From positions 2,728,001-2,792,000 of the forward strand of contig OZ245738.1 of NCBI GenBank assembly GCA_965227265.1: DNA of 64,000 nt, written 5' to 3'. This document shows positions 45,844-54,272 of the stretch, piece after piece; the first letter of the stretch is position 1, and every line of letters starts with the position of its first letter. This DNA comes from UBA2336 sp965227265 (lineage in GTDB: Bacteria; Bacteroidota; Bacteroidia; Cytophagales; Cyclobacteriaceae). The translations under genes and the position numbers were made by a program. Below the pieces are notes generated by a model that searched no databases, was not told where the DNA came from, and saw nothing but the letters and a program-made list of their open reading frames with translations.

Positions 45844-45860
45844 CCTATTAACGCAATCTG

Positions 45861-46724
45861 TTAAATCCGTTCTAATACTTTTTTGATTAGTGAATCAATA
45901 ACCTTATCGGGGTCTTTCGAAAACTTGCCCTTTATCCGGTTTGCAATAATGGCATTTACACTCAGTACTTCGTGGCCTAATAGTCGGGCCATTGCATAGT
46001 AGCCTGCAGTTTCCATTTCAAAATTAGTCAGCCAGAAATCGTTGGCTTTATTATGATAATAATTCAAGTCGTCCAGAAGCTTGGGGAATTTGTTTTGCGC
46101 ACGAACAACTCTCCCTTGTGGAGCATAAAATCCAGGAGTAGTTACGGTATTACCAGAGATCATATCAAAACCAATCTGCTCTTTTAACGCTTCTGAACAG
46201 TTTACAACATAGGGCTTAAACGGTAAACCAGTCTTGCTCTGAATATCTGCCGCAATTTTGCTTTCAAAATCATCCATGGGCAGGTCATAAAACTGCATCA
46301 GGTTATCAAAGCCAACCGCATAATTTGAAAACAAATGAGAACCAAGTGGAATATCTTCTTGCAAAGCCCCTGATGTTCCAATTCGAACAATCTTAAGTTT
46401 CTTCTTTCGGCTTTTTGGCTCGCGGGTCTTAAGATCAATATTGACAAGTGCATCAATTTCTGTTAGAAAGATCTCAACATTATCGGTTCCGATTCCCGTA
46501 CTCATCACGGTTATCTTTTTTCCTTTATATCGGCCAACGTGTGTGATGAACTCACGCTTGTTCATTTCAAAATCAATATCATCGAAATACTGACTTACTT
46601 TATACACTCGACTTGGATCGCCTACGGTAATGATCGTATCGGAAATGTGCTTTGGAAGGAGATTCAGGTGGTAAACACTACCATCGGGATTTAAGATCAG
46701 ATCAGTCTCGGAAATTTTCGGCAT
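45861..46724 (-). CDS. Nucleoside phosphorylase (uridine phosphorylase-like)
   Basis: The 287-residue protein shows the PNP/UdP superfamily phosphate loop G-D-P-S-R-V, the I-G-T-D-N-V-E and R-I-G-T-S-G-A-L motifs, and the base- and ribose-binding N-F-E-M-E-T-A-G-Y-Y segment. It cleaves nucleosides to base and ribose-1-phosphate in the cytoplasm (salvage). It matches the Bacteroidota uridine-phosphorylase-like branch, but substrate preference for uridine over purines is inferred. It stands 82 bases downstream of the acetyltransferase, beyond a terminator hairpin. Confidence 0.9.
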   Translation of the reverse strand: MPKISETDLILNPDGSVYHLNLLPKHISDTIITVGDPSRVYKVSQYFDDIDFEMNKREFITHVGRYKGKKITVMSTGIGTDNVEIFLTEIDALVNIDLKTREPKSRKKKLKIVRIGTSGALQEDIPLGSHLFSNYAVGFDNLMQFYDLPMDDFESKIAADIQSKTGLPFKPYVVNCSEALKEQIGFDMISGNTVTTPGFYAPQGRVVRAQNKFPKLLDDLNYYHNKANDFWLTNFEMETAGYYAMARLLGHEVLSVNAIIANRIKGKFSKDPDKVIDSLIKKVLERI

Positions 46725-46759
46725 CGCTTTTACTGTATCAAAAGTTAAGCTTTAAAAAG

Positions 46760-46804
46760 CTGCCGTTCAACGAATGAAAAATTAATATTTTGAATTAACG
46801 GCAG
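46760..46804 (-). terminator. Terminator of the acetyltransferase gene
   Basis: CTGCCGTT / AACGGCAG form an 8-bp stem with additional inner pairing (CAA/TTG and an AT-rich stem). On the minus strand it is followed by CTTTTTAA. It begins right after the stop at 46806. Confidence 0.65.
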
Positions 46805-46805
46805 A

Positions 46806-47444
46806 TCAACTTTTAATGGGTTGAGCGGGATTTCCGAAAACGGTTTCGCCAGCTTTAACAGGTGAGATTACAACTGAACCGGCCCCGACACGTGCACCTT
46901 TACCAATTGTAATTCCTGAAACAACTGTAACGCCTGAGCCAATGAAAGCCTCATCTTCTATCGTAACGCCTCCACTAATTACACTGCCTGATCCGATCTG
47001 AACATAATTTCCAATTGAAACTTCAGCTCCGATCACACAACCTGATTGTATAATTCCATAACTGGAAAGTTTTGAACCGACCCCCACTACCACTCCTTGG
47101 TCGATCAGATTTCCATGGCCCATTTCAACATGGTTTGAAAGACTTACCGTTTTATGAATTCCGTTTACGGGTTGAACGTGACGCACATCATTGAGCATTT
47201 TTACGAGACTTTTTCTTAACCGGTTATCGTCTACTGCAATGCAGGCTTCACATTTTTTACCGATCAGCTTTAGAAATCCATCGTCATCGGTGCTTCCCAG
47301 TACAAAGGACTCATCGATTTCTTTATTGTGAAGCGTTTTATTATCGTCCAGGAAACCATACACAACGTTTCCGTTGCTTTCAAAGATCTCTTTTGCTGCA
47401 CGGCCTTGAGCCCCTGCCCCGAAAATTATTACTGGATTTTCCAT
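46806..47444 (-). CDS. NeuD/PglD-family sugar O/N-acetyltransferase
   Basis: The 212-residue protein has an N-terminal Rossmann-like domain (V-I-I-F-G-A-G-A-Q-G-R) and a left-handed beta-helix of hexapeptide repeats from about 95 to the end (V-G-S-K-L-S, I-G-N-Y-V-Q, I-E-D-E-A-F, I-G-K-G-A-R). This is the layout of PglD and NeuD acetyltransferases acting on nucleotide-sugar amines or sialic acid. The expected catalytic His is in L-S-N-H-V-E-M-G. It probably serves surface-glycan synthesis together with the adjacent polytopic membrane protein. Confidence 0.88.
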   Translation of the reverse strand: MENPVIIFGAGAQGRAAKEIFESNGNVVYGFLDDNKTLHNKEIDESFVLGSTDDDGFLKLIGKKCEACIAVDDNRLRKSLVKMLNDVRHVQPVNGIHKTVSLSNHVEMGHGNLIDQGVVVGVGSKLSSYGIIQSGCVIGAEVSIGNYVQIGSGSVISGGVTIEDEAFIGSGVTVVSGITIGKGARVGAGSVVISPVKAGETVFGNPAQPIKS

Positions 47445-47500
47445 AGTTGAAACGTGAGGCGCAAAAATACATCCGTTAATATTAGGCTACAAAATTTTGA

Positions 47501-48736
47501 CTAGAACAGTTTCGAAAGCCATTTTGTAATCAACGGCTTATTGAAAACCAATAAGGCAACAAATGGAAGGTACCCGACTCCGTACCGTGCAAGGGTTCCG
47601 AAATTTGGCGTTGATAAGGAGAGAAAAATACTTAACACTGCACAATACAGAATCACTGCTAAAATCAAAAGTCGATAAGGAGAATGAATAATTTTTTTCA
47701 TTGATCTGAAAGATAAAATTACCAGGGCTAACAGGGCAAGATTTTCAAGTCCTGTAATGAATTTAAAAATTGTATTTGCCTCCCACACAAAAGGCCTGAA
47801 AAGACCTGAGATCAATGCCCAAGGCGAATTCATCAACATGCTTGCCCAGGTAGGCTGAAGATTATAAAAATGAATTACATCATCTGGTGTGCAAGCATCC
47901 ATAAAAACTTTATTGTTGAATGCAATAACTTCAAGGATTCTGGAAGGCGAAAAATTAGGATGTGAAAAAGTGACGATTACGAATCCACAAGCCAAAATAA
48001 TTATCCAAAGCAGAACTTGGTTTAATGATTTTTTGATTTCAAATTTTTCACTAAGTCTTTTTGCTGCAAGTGCTGATAGGGTGATTGGAAGAAATGCAGC
48101 CAGGTAATAATATTTAAGCTTGAAGATCACTAATCCAACTATAACAGTTGTCACGATCAGCAATATTGAAATCCGTTCTCTAACCCAAAGCCGCAAGAAC
48201 AGGGCTGCAAGAAAAAACATACCTGCCATGGCAAGCGATTCTTTAATAATTCCCGAACTCCAGAAAACAACTGATGGGAAAAATAAAAATGCGATACATG
48301 CTGCAATCTTGTAATCCGGGAATAGTCTTGCAATCGTGTTGCTTAAATACCAGGCTGCAAAAAACGATAGCAGCGAGTAATAGATAGAAGTAATCCAGTA
48401 ATTGTTGCCGGTTAATAAAGCCAGAATACTGGTGATCTTGACATAAAAAATTGTTCGGTGCTCACCTAGAAAATAACCTTCTCGCTGACTGAAAAGGAAA
48501 CTTAAATAAGAGCCAAGATTCTCTCGGGCAAGATCAGCCTGATCTGTGGCTAGTTTAAAAAATGTAAACGTATCACTGGTTTCATAATACGTTGAATAGA
48601 TAATACCTAACGCTATTCCGGCACTGCATTTAGTGACAAGCGCTGGCCAGTAAAATCTGTGGAGCAGACTGATGTCGCGCTTCCAGAGCAAGAATGAAAT
48701 CAGTAATAGAAAAAAAATATTGATCGCAGCAAGCAT
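47501..48736 (-). CDS. Polytopic membrane protein, possibly glycan-related
   Basis: The 411-residue protein has about ten to eleven hydrophobic helices throughout and short loops. It has a conserved-looking first loop (Y-Y-E-T-S-D-T-F-T-F-F) and a F-F-P-S-V-V-F-W-S-S-G-I-I-K-E-S-L segment. That second pattern resembles GT-C-type or exopolysaccharide polymerase-like proteins, but no family can be named. Its start lies 11 bases after the DUF2851 stop, so it belongs to the same minus-strand transcript, and the NeuD-like gene follows after 56 bases. Confidence 0.75.
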   Translation of the reverse strand: MLAAINIFFLLLISFLLWKRDISLLHRFYWPALVTKCSAGIALGIIYSTYYETSDTFTFFKLATDQADLARENLGSYLSFLFSQREGYFLGEHRTIFYVKITSILALLTGNNYWITSIYYSLLSFFAAWYLSNTIARLFPDYKIAACIAFLFFPSVVFWSSGIIKESLAMAGMFFLAALFLRLWVRERISILLIVTTVIVGLVIFKLKYYYLAAFLPITLSALAAKRLSEKFEIKKSLNQVLLWIIILACGFVIVTFSHPNFSPSRILEVIAFNNKVFMDACTPDDVIHFYNLQPTWASMLMNSPWALISGLFRPFVWEANTIFKFITGLENLALLALVILSFRSMKKIIHSPYRLLILAVILYCAVLSIFLSLSTPNFGTLARYGVGYLPFVALLVFNKPLITKWLSKLF

Positions 48737-48746
48737 TCCTGCAAGA

Positions 48747-50024
48747 TCAGGATTTTATTAGCCACGAACCAACTCCACATTCCAGACATCTGCGTTTCAT
48801 GCAAAAATTAGTGTACAGCTCAATTAGGGCTTGCGAATCGAATGCTGATTTTGCCTTGTAGTTAAGCGGAAGCCATTGCCGGGTGATCTTGTTGTCTTCA
48901 GCCGGGATATGCTGGAGCAGATCAGTAGCGAGGTCAGTATATGATTGCTCATCGTGAAGTTGACCGTAGGCTACCAATAATGGAACGATGGTATTGATAA
49001 TTATATTCTGGATACTTGCTTCACCCAGTGAAAGCACATTGGATTTTGAAGGTTTTCCGAATTGATAATGACTAAGCCAATAGTTTGACTGATCAACGTC
49101 CAGCAATTCGCGAACTTGCTTGTATGATGTTACTTCAATAATTTTTGAAAAAAGGTTTTTCTGACTGGTTAACAATGCGGTCAACTGAGCAATTCTAATG
49201 GTTGGAAAATTTGCCGGTCGGAGGCGTAAAAACTTCCATTGCGCGAGATTCATTTGGCGACTATCCAGGCTATACTTTTTTCGTAGCACATCGTATTCTC
49301 GTTTCAAGAGCATTGTGTATTCATCCTCAATGCCTTCTTCTAAAAATCCTCCTGCTCCAAAAAGCAAAGCCTCAACCTGAATTAGCTTGTCGAAATGTTT
49401 CAGCAATATAGTATACGGTATTATCTGAGCAAGCCGAAGCATAGGTTCTGAATTCACTTTAAAACCAAAGTTCTTACACAGAAGCTGATAACAGGTTTGT
49501 TCCCAATCGTTATTGTTCCTTGTAAATAATTCCTGTACAGTGATTGCTTTGGATTGCAAGCGGAGCATCAAAGCATTATCAAGTGTTGAGAGCTTTGTGA
49601 TATCCGGAACTGATTGCCAATGACTGGCACATGGAACAATATCTGCGCTTGTATATAGATTTTTGAAACGCTCCCATAAGCTCTGGTCAACAAGATTTTT
49701 TAACTCAATGGTTGGCATGATAGAACCATCCGTTCGATTAATGGCTTTATCATTTTCCCAAACCACATGGAGGATAACTTTTTCATACGCCTCATCTGTG
49801 CTATGCTTATGATCGTTCCAGCCGGAAGCCTTGATGTGTATCTCAACACTTCCGCGCCATTCTAGCTCACCAATCTTTACGCGGGCATTTGAAAAATCCG
49901 GACCGGCATCTGAGTTTCTGCTACCGGGATGAAACACTCGCACAATCTCTCCGGATGAAGTTTTTAAGTCATCTTTTCGGAAATACTGCAACTGCCAAAC
50001 GTAATGGATAAAAGACTCGGTCAA
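48747..50024 (-). CDS. DUF2851-family protein
   Basis: The 425-residue protein begins with a TTG start (no in-frame ATG or GTG is available upstream) and the family signature F-I-H-Y-V-W-Q-L-Q-Y-F, followed by H-P-G-S-R-N-S-D-A-G-P-D-F and W-R-G-S-V-E-I-H. The C-terminus has the C-L-E-C-G-V-G pair of cysteines and a C-M-K-R-R segment, possibly a metal site. DUF2851 is found mainly in Bacteroidota and has no assigned function. It lies between pyrF and a membrane protein gene. Confidence 0.9.
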   Translation of the reverse strand: MTESFIHYVWQLQYFRKDDLKTSSGEIVRVFHPGSRNSDAGPDFSNARVKIGELEWRGSVEIHIKASGWNDHKHSTDEAYEKVILHVVWENDKAINRTDGSIMPTIELKNLVDQSLWERFKNLYTSADIVPCASHWQSVPDITKLSTLDNALMLRLQSKAITVQELFTRNNNDWEQTCYQLLCKNFGFKVNSEPMLRLAQIIPYTILLKHFDKLIQVEALLFGAGGFLEEGIEDEYTMLLKREYDVLRKKYSLDSRQMNLAQWKFLRLRPANFPTIRIAQLTALLTSQKNLFSKIIEVTSYKQVRELLDVDQSNYWLSHYQFGKPSKSNVLSLGEASIQNIIINTIVPLLVAYGQLHDEQSYTDLATDLLQHIPAEDNKITRQWLPLNYKAKSAFDSQALIELYTNFCMKRRCLECGVGSWLIKS

Positions 50025-50135
50025 GGGATTAAGATTTTACCTTTACGATTCTACGCCTTTGTAGATGTAAATACAATCCGGAGGCTCGAAGTTTGGTGTT
50101 GGATATTAAAATCTTGACACGTGTTGTCAGTGTCG

Positions 50136-50150
50136 TAGGAGTTACTCCTA
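50136..50150. repeat. Palindrome TAGGAGT-T-ACTCCTA, second copy
   Basis: This 15-base palindrome overlaps the pyrF stop codon by 3 bases. Together with its flank TATAG it matches, in inverse orientation, the palindrome at 34312-34326. A further inverted repeat TGACA-CGTGT-TGTCA lies just upstream near 50115. Confidence 0.55.
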
Positions 50151-50963
50151 TAGATATTGCTGGAGAAGCCTGCTCATCTCTTCTTTCACCGACTTTGCTT
50201 CAGTGGCAGCTGCTTTGGCAAAATCTTTATCGGCCGAGGCATAAATGATAGCGCGAGTTGAGTTCACGAGCAATCCGCATTGTTTGTTAAGACCATGCTT
50301 TGAAGTTTCAACAAGGTCACCACCTTGTGCACCGATCCCTGGAACCAGAAAGAAATGTTCAGGTGCAAGCTTTCTGATTTCAGCAATTTTGTCAGCGCGG
50401 GTTGCTCCTACCACATACATCAGTTGTTCGGGTGTCCCCCATTGCTGGGATTTTGTGATCACTTCTTCATAAAGTTTCTTACCTGACTTTGATTCTATTA
50501 ATTGAAAATCACTGCTGCCGGAGTTAGAAGTGTGTGCGAGTAGAATAACCCATTTATTTTTGAATTCCAGAAATGGCTTTACAGAATCTTCACCCATGTA
50601 CGGAGCAACCGTAATGGAATCGAAATTCATTTGCTCAAAGAAAGCTTTTGCGTAAAGTGAAGATGTATTTCCAATATCACCGCGCTTGGCATCGGCAATG
50701 GTGAAACATTCTTTGGGAATATAGGCTAATGTCTTTTCAAGACTCTCCCAGCCTTTCGATCCCAAGGCTTCATAAAATGCTATGTTCGGTTTGTACGCAA
50801 CACAAAATTCATGCGTAGTATCAATGATCTGCTTATTGAATTCGAAGATTGGGTCAGATGTAGTTTTTAAATGAGCCGGAATTTTTGAAATATCGGTATC
50901 AAGGCCTACGCAGAGGTATGAGTTCTTTTTCTTAATCTGCTCGAAGAGCTGCGCCCTGTTCAT
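50148..50963 (-). CDS. pyrF: Orotidine 5'-phosphate decarboxylase
   Basis: The 271-residue protein carries the catalytic Asp-Lys-Asp triad as D-A-K-R-G-D (Asp91, Lys93, Asp96), preceded by Lys58 (A-Y-K-P-N) and followed by T-V-A-P-Y-M-G and the G-I-G-A-Q-G-G phosphate loop. The longer length and the G-D-I-G-N-T-S motif place it in the type-2 (PyrF_subfamily 2) group. It converts OMP to UMP, the last step of pyrimidine synthesis. It lies downstream of lolA and ftsK on the same strand. Confidence 0.95.
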   Translation of the reverse strand: MNRAQLFEQIKKKNSYLCVGLDTDISKIPAHLKTTSDPIFEFNKQIIDTTHEFCVAYKPNIAFYEALGSKGWESLEKTLAYIPKECFTIADAKRGDIGNTSSLYAKAFFEQMNFDSITVAPYMGEDSVKPFLEFKNKWVILLAHTSNSGSSDFQLIESKSGKKLYEEVITKSQQWGTPEQLMYVVGATRADKIAEIRKLAPEHFFLVPGIGAQGGDLVETSKHGLNKQCGLLVNSTRAIIYASADKDFAKAAATEAKSVKEEMSRLLQQYL

Positions 50964-51022
50964 AGTGCAAAGTTAAAAGTTATTCGTTAATCGCATTCAA
51001 CATTCCGATTAACGAATAACGA

Positions 51023-51664
51023 TTAACGCAAATCAATAACCTCAACGCCCGGATACTTCTTGGAATCAAAAGCAAAGAAGGTATCGGCAACAGTAACGTT
51101 CGGTGTGAATTTTGAAATTGTGTACTTGTATTTGTTTCCGCTCTTATCCATCATCGTCCAGCTTTGAATGGTGCGTTCTTTTTTAGTGATGATCATTTTA
51201 ATCTTAAAGAACTGGGCGTCTTTCTTTTCAGGGACAAGGTCTATTTCTTCTACCACCACTCCGCCTTCTGTGCGCTCACCATTATGAAGATATTTAAAAC
51301 CCTTTTTATAAATCTCGTAGATTTTTGACGGATTGATCTCACTTGTATTGGCATCGTAATTATCAACCGTTACTTCTTTTGCAGCGGGTATGTATGTCCA
51401 CTGCGTAGTGCCATTATTGATGATTTCCTGATCGCTCATGGCAAGGCGATACTTATCGCCTTTTACGGTAATCTTTCCTTTGTATTCTTCCTTTACACCT
51501 TCCGTCTCATTTGTCATCGTGGTGGTGATGTTGGCTTCGAAGGAAGTATAGGCTTTGTATTTCTTGCTCATCGCATCCAATGTGGTGAGTGCTTGCGGAT
51601 CGTATTGCGCATATGCAACGTGGGCTGCAACGAGTACAAAAATCAGGAAAATGAAATTTTTCAT
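51023..51664 (-). CDS. lolA: Outer-membrane lipoprotein carrier protein LolA
   Basis: The 213-residue protein has a cleavable signal peptide (about 1-19, A-H-V-A-Y-A-Q) and the LolA/LolB unclosed beta-barrel pattern, including L-D-A-M-S-K-K-Y-K near the start, K-G-K-I-T-V-K-G-D and N-G-T-T-Q-W-T-Y. It ferries lipoproteins across the periplasm from LolCDE to the outer membrane, which fits a genome with many lipoproteins. It follows ftsK by 52 bases and precedes pyrF. Confidence 0.88.
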   Translation of the reverse strand: MKNFIFLIFVLVAAHVAYAQYDPQALTTLDAMSKKYKAYTSFEANITTTMTNETEGVKEEYKGKITVKGDKYRLAMSDQEIINNGTTQWTYIPAAKEVTVDNYDANTSEINPSKIYEIYKKGFKYLHNGERTEGGVVVEEIDLVPEKKDAQFFKIKMIITKKERTIQSWTMMDKSGNKYKYTISKFTPNVTVADTFFAFDSKKYPGVEVIDLR

Positions 51665-51716
51665 TAGTATGACTGCCGTTAGTGAACGAATTGATTAAAA
51701 CCGGGGCGAAAATAGG

Positions 51717-54164
51717 CTACTTACCGTGTTTTTCCTTCAAACTATTCAATAATTGTTCCAAACTGAGCTGATCCTTGATTAAAACTTCGCGGGCTTTGCT
51801 ACCCTCAAATGGACCTACAATTCCAGCAGCTTCCAACTGATCGATCAACCGGCCTGCTCTATTATAACCCAGCTTCAGCTTACGTTGAAGAAGGGAAGTG
51901 CTTCCTTGCTGATGGTTAACAAGTAGTTGAGCAGCGTCCTCAAACAAGGCATCGCGTTCAGAAAGATCAACCGAAGAAGCTCCGGTTTCATCTTCACCTT
52001 CAAACTCAGGAAGCAAATAAGCGGAATCATAGCCGCGTTGCGCGCCAATGAAGTCACAAACTTTCTCAATCTCAGGCGTATCCACAAACGGACATTGAAT
52101 CCGGATAACGTCAGAACCTGATGATAAAAGCATATCACCTTGTCCAACTAATTGATCAGCACCACCGGCATCAAGAATTGTGCGTGAGTCAACTTTAGAC
52201 GTTACGCGGAACGATAAACGTGCCGGGAAGTTTGCTTTAATAACACCTGTAATAACGTTAACCGAAGGACGTTGCGTTGCTACAACCAAGTGAATACCAA
52301 TCGCACGGGCAAGCTGCGCAAGACGGGCAATCGGAGTTTCAACTTCTTTGCCGGCTGTCATCATCAAGTCGGCAAGCTCATCGATTACTAAAACGATATA
52401 TGGTAAAAATCTGTGACCTTCTTTCGGATTCAGCTTCCGGCCAACAAATTTTGCGTTGTATTCTTTTAAGTTACGGGCGCCTGCATCTTTCAGGATTTCG
52501 TAACGGTTTTCCATTTCGATACAAAGCGAGTTGAGCGTGTGTACAACTTTCTTGGTATCAGTGATGATCGCTTCTTCGCTGTTGGGAAGCTTGGCGAGGT
52601 AATGACGCTCAATCTTGCTGAACAGCGACATTTCAACCTTTTTCGGATCGACCAGGACAAATTTTAATTGGGATGGATGTCTCTTATATAAGAGTGATGC
52701 GAGAATCACGTTCAATCCAACTGATTTACCTTGCCCGGTAGCACCCGCCACTAGTAAGTGTGGCATCTTGGCAAGATCAATAACCAAAACTTCGTTGGAA
52801 ATTGTTTTTCCAATCGCAATCGGAAGCTCTTTATCAGTTTTTTGAAATCCTGGGGAAGCAAGTACCGACCGAATGCTAACCATCTCACGGTTTTTATTCG
52901 GCACTTCAATACCAATGGTTCCCTTTCCGGGGATTGGCGCTATGATACGAATTCCTAAAGCCGCAAGACTTAATGCAATATCATCTTCCAGGTTTTTGAT
53001 TCGTGAAATTTTGATACCGGCATCCGGAACAATTTCGTAAAGTGTTACGGTTGGGCCAATGGTAGCTTTAATGCTGGTGATACCAATCTTGAAGTTGGTA
53101 AGCGTAGCAAGAATTTTATCCTTATTCTGATTTAATTCTTCCTGTGTTACTTGAACTTTACCGACTTCGTATTCATTCAACAGCTCAAGCGGTGGAAACT
53201 TATAACCACTTAGGTCTAAGGTAGGATCATACAATCCTTTTTCTTCAACCAGCTTATCTGCAAGCGCATCGGTTTCGACTGGCTCTTCAACAATGAATAC
53301 TGGTTCTTGTTTTTCTTTTTTCGGCTCGGGCTGTTTTTCAAGCTCAAGCTTCATTTCATTGACCGGAACTTTTGGCTCGGGTGGTTTTACCAATACAATA
53401 GGTTCCGGAATGATAATATCATTTTTTGGATCAACCCATTTATCTTTTTCATCTAAGTATTCAGCGGGAGTATCGGTCGCCAGGATTGCATCGTTGCCCA
53501 TCGGCTTCGGATCTTTGACTTGAAACGCATTGATCGCGGTAACATTAAAGAAGAAGATGATAAAGATGAAAAGCGAGAGCACTAATAATAAGAATGTTCC
53601 CCAGCCTAACAGGCCGTGAGAAACCAGTGCTAAATTATAACCAAGTCCTCCGCCCAAAAAGCTCCATTCGGTAACGCCATCTACACTTAGTGTAAGGTAT
53701 CCAAACAAAAGGCTTAACCACAAGCCAGCAAAAACAGAAAATATTGTAACCGGAAAAATCGGGAATAGCGTGCGCTTGAATGCCATCTTAAATCCTAACA
53801 GGAAAAAGATTGGCGGTATTAAGAATGCCGCGATTCCAAACCAGCGATAAATAAAATACTGAGATGTGATCGCTCCGTAAAGACCAAGCCAGTTTTCAGC
53901 TTCGATGCCGGATTCAATGAGGCCGGATTGACCTAATCCTTCAACCACACTCTGGTCGGCCTTTCCCGTAAACAAATACGAGAACATTGCGATGAACAGG
54001 TACAGCGAAGAAACGATCAGCACAAAGCCAACTGCGAGAATGAACCGGGGGTCTTTCAGGAAATCGAGAGACCATTTAAAATTTCCTTTTGACTTTGAGC
54101 TTTTACCCTTCTTTTCTTTTTCTGGCTTCTTGAAGGTGTTTGTTTTAAAAGTGTTTTCTGCCAT
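51717..54164 (-). CDS. ftsK: DNA translocase FtsK/SpoIIIE
   Basis: The 815-residue protein has four N-terminal transmembrane helices (about 35-235), a Pro/Glu-rich linker (about 240-320), the alpha and beta motor domains with Walker A G-A-T-G-Q-G-K-S-V near 470, Walker B L-V-I-D-E-L-A-D-L, and the gamma DNA-recognition winged helix at the end (L-L-Q-R-K-L-K-L-G-Y-N-R-A-G). It pumps chromosome dimers to the septum and assists division. It is compact, with a short linker compared with enteric FtsK. Confidence 0.96.
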   Translation of the reverse strand: MAENTFKTNTFKKPEKEKKGKSSKSKGNFKWSLDFLKDPRFILAVGFVLIVSSLYLFIAMFSYLFTGKADQSVVEGLGQSGLIESGIEAENWLGLYGAITSQYFIYRWFGIAAFLIPPIFFLLGFKMAFKRTLFPIFPVTIFSVFAGLWLSLLFGYLTLSVDGVTEWSFLGGGLGYNLALVSHGLLGWGTFLLLVLSLFIFIIFFFNVTAINAFQVKDPKPMGNDAILATDTPAEYLDEKDKWVDPKNDIIIPEPIVLVKPPEPKVPVNEMKLELEKQPEPKKEKQEPVFIVEEPVETDALADKLVEEKGLYDPTLDLSGYKFPPLELLNEYEVGKVQVTQEELNQNKDKILATLTNFKIGITSIKATIGPTVTLYEIVPDAGIKISRIKNLEDDIALSLAALGIRIIAPIPGKGTIGIEVPNKNREMVSIRSVLASPGFQKTDKELPIAIGKTISNEVLVIDLAKMPHLLVAGATGQGKSVGLNVILASLLYKRHPSQLKFVLVDPKKVEMSLFSKIERHYLAKLPNSEEAIITDTKKVVHTLNSLCIEMENRYEILKDAGARNLKEYNAKFVGRKLNPKEGHRFLPYIVLVIDELADLMMTAGKEVETPIARLAQLARAIGIHLVVATQRPSVNVITGVIKANFPARLSFRVTSKVDSRTILDAGGADQLVGQGDMLLSSGSDVIRIQCPFVDTPEIEKVCDFIGAQRGYDSAYLLPEFEGEDETGASSVDLSERDALFEDAAQLLVNHQQGSTSLLQRKLKLGYNRAGRLIDQLEAAGIVGPFEGSKAREVLIKDQLSLEQLLNSLKEKHGK

Positions 54165-54272
54165 TTAGTTTAAAAAGTATTCAAAGCTAAGCAAAATTTG
54201 GAAACCTGCGACACGCTGTAAAGGCCGAGCAACTCGTTCTTTTTCTTCTTAACTTGATCAAAAACCAGGCTC

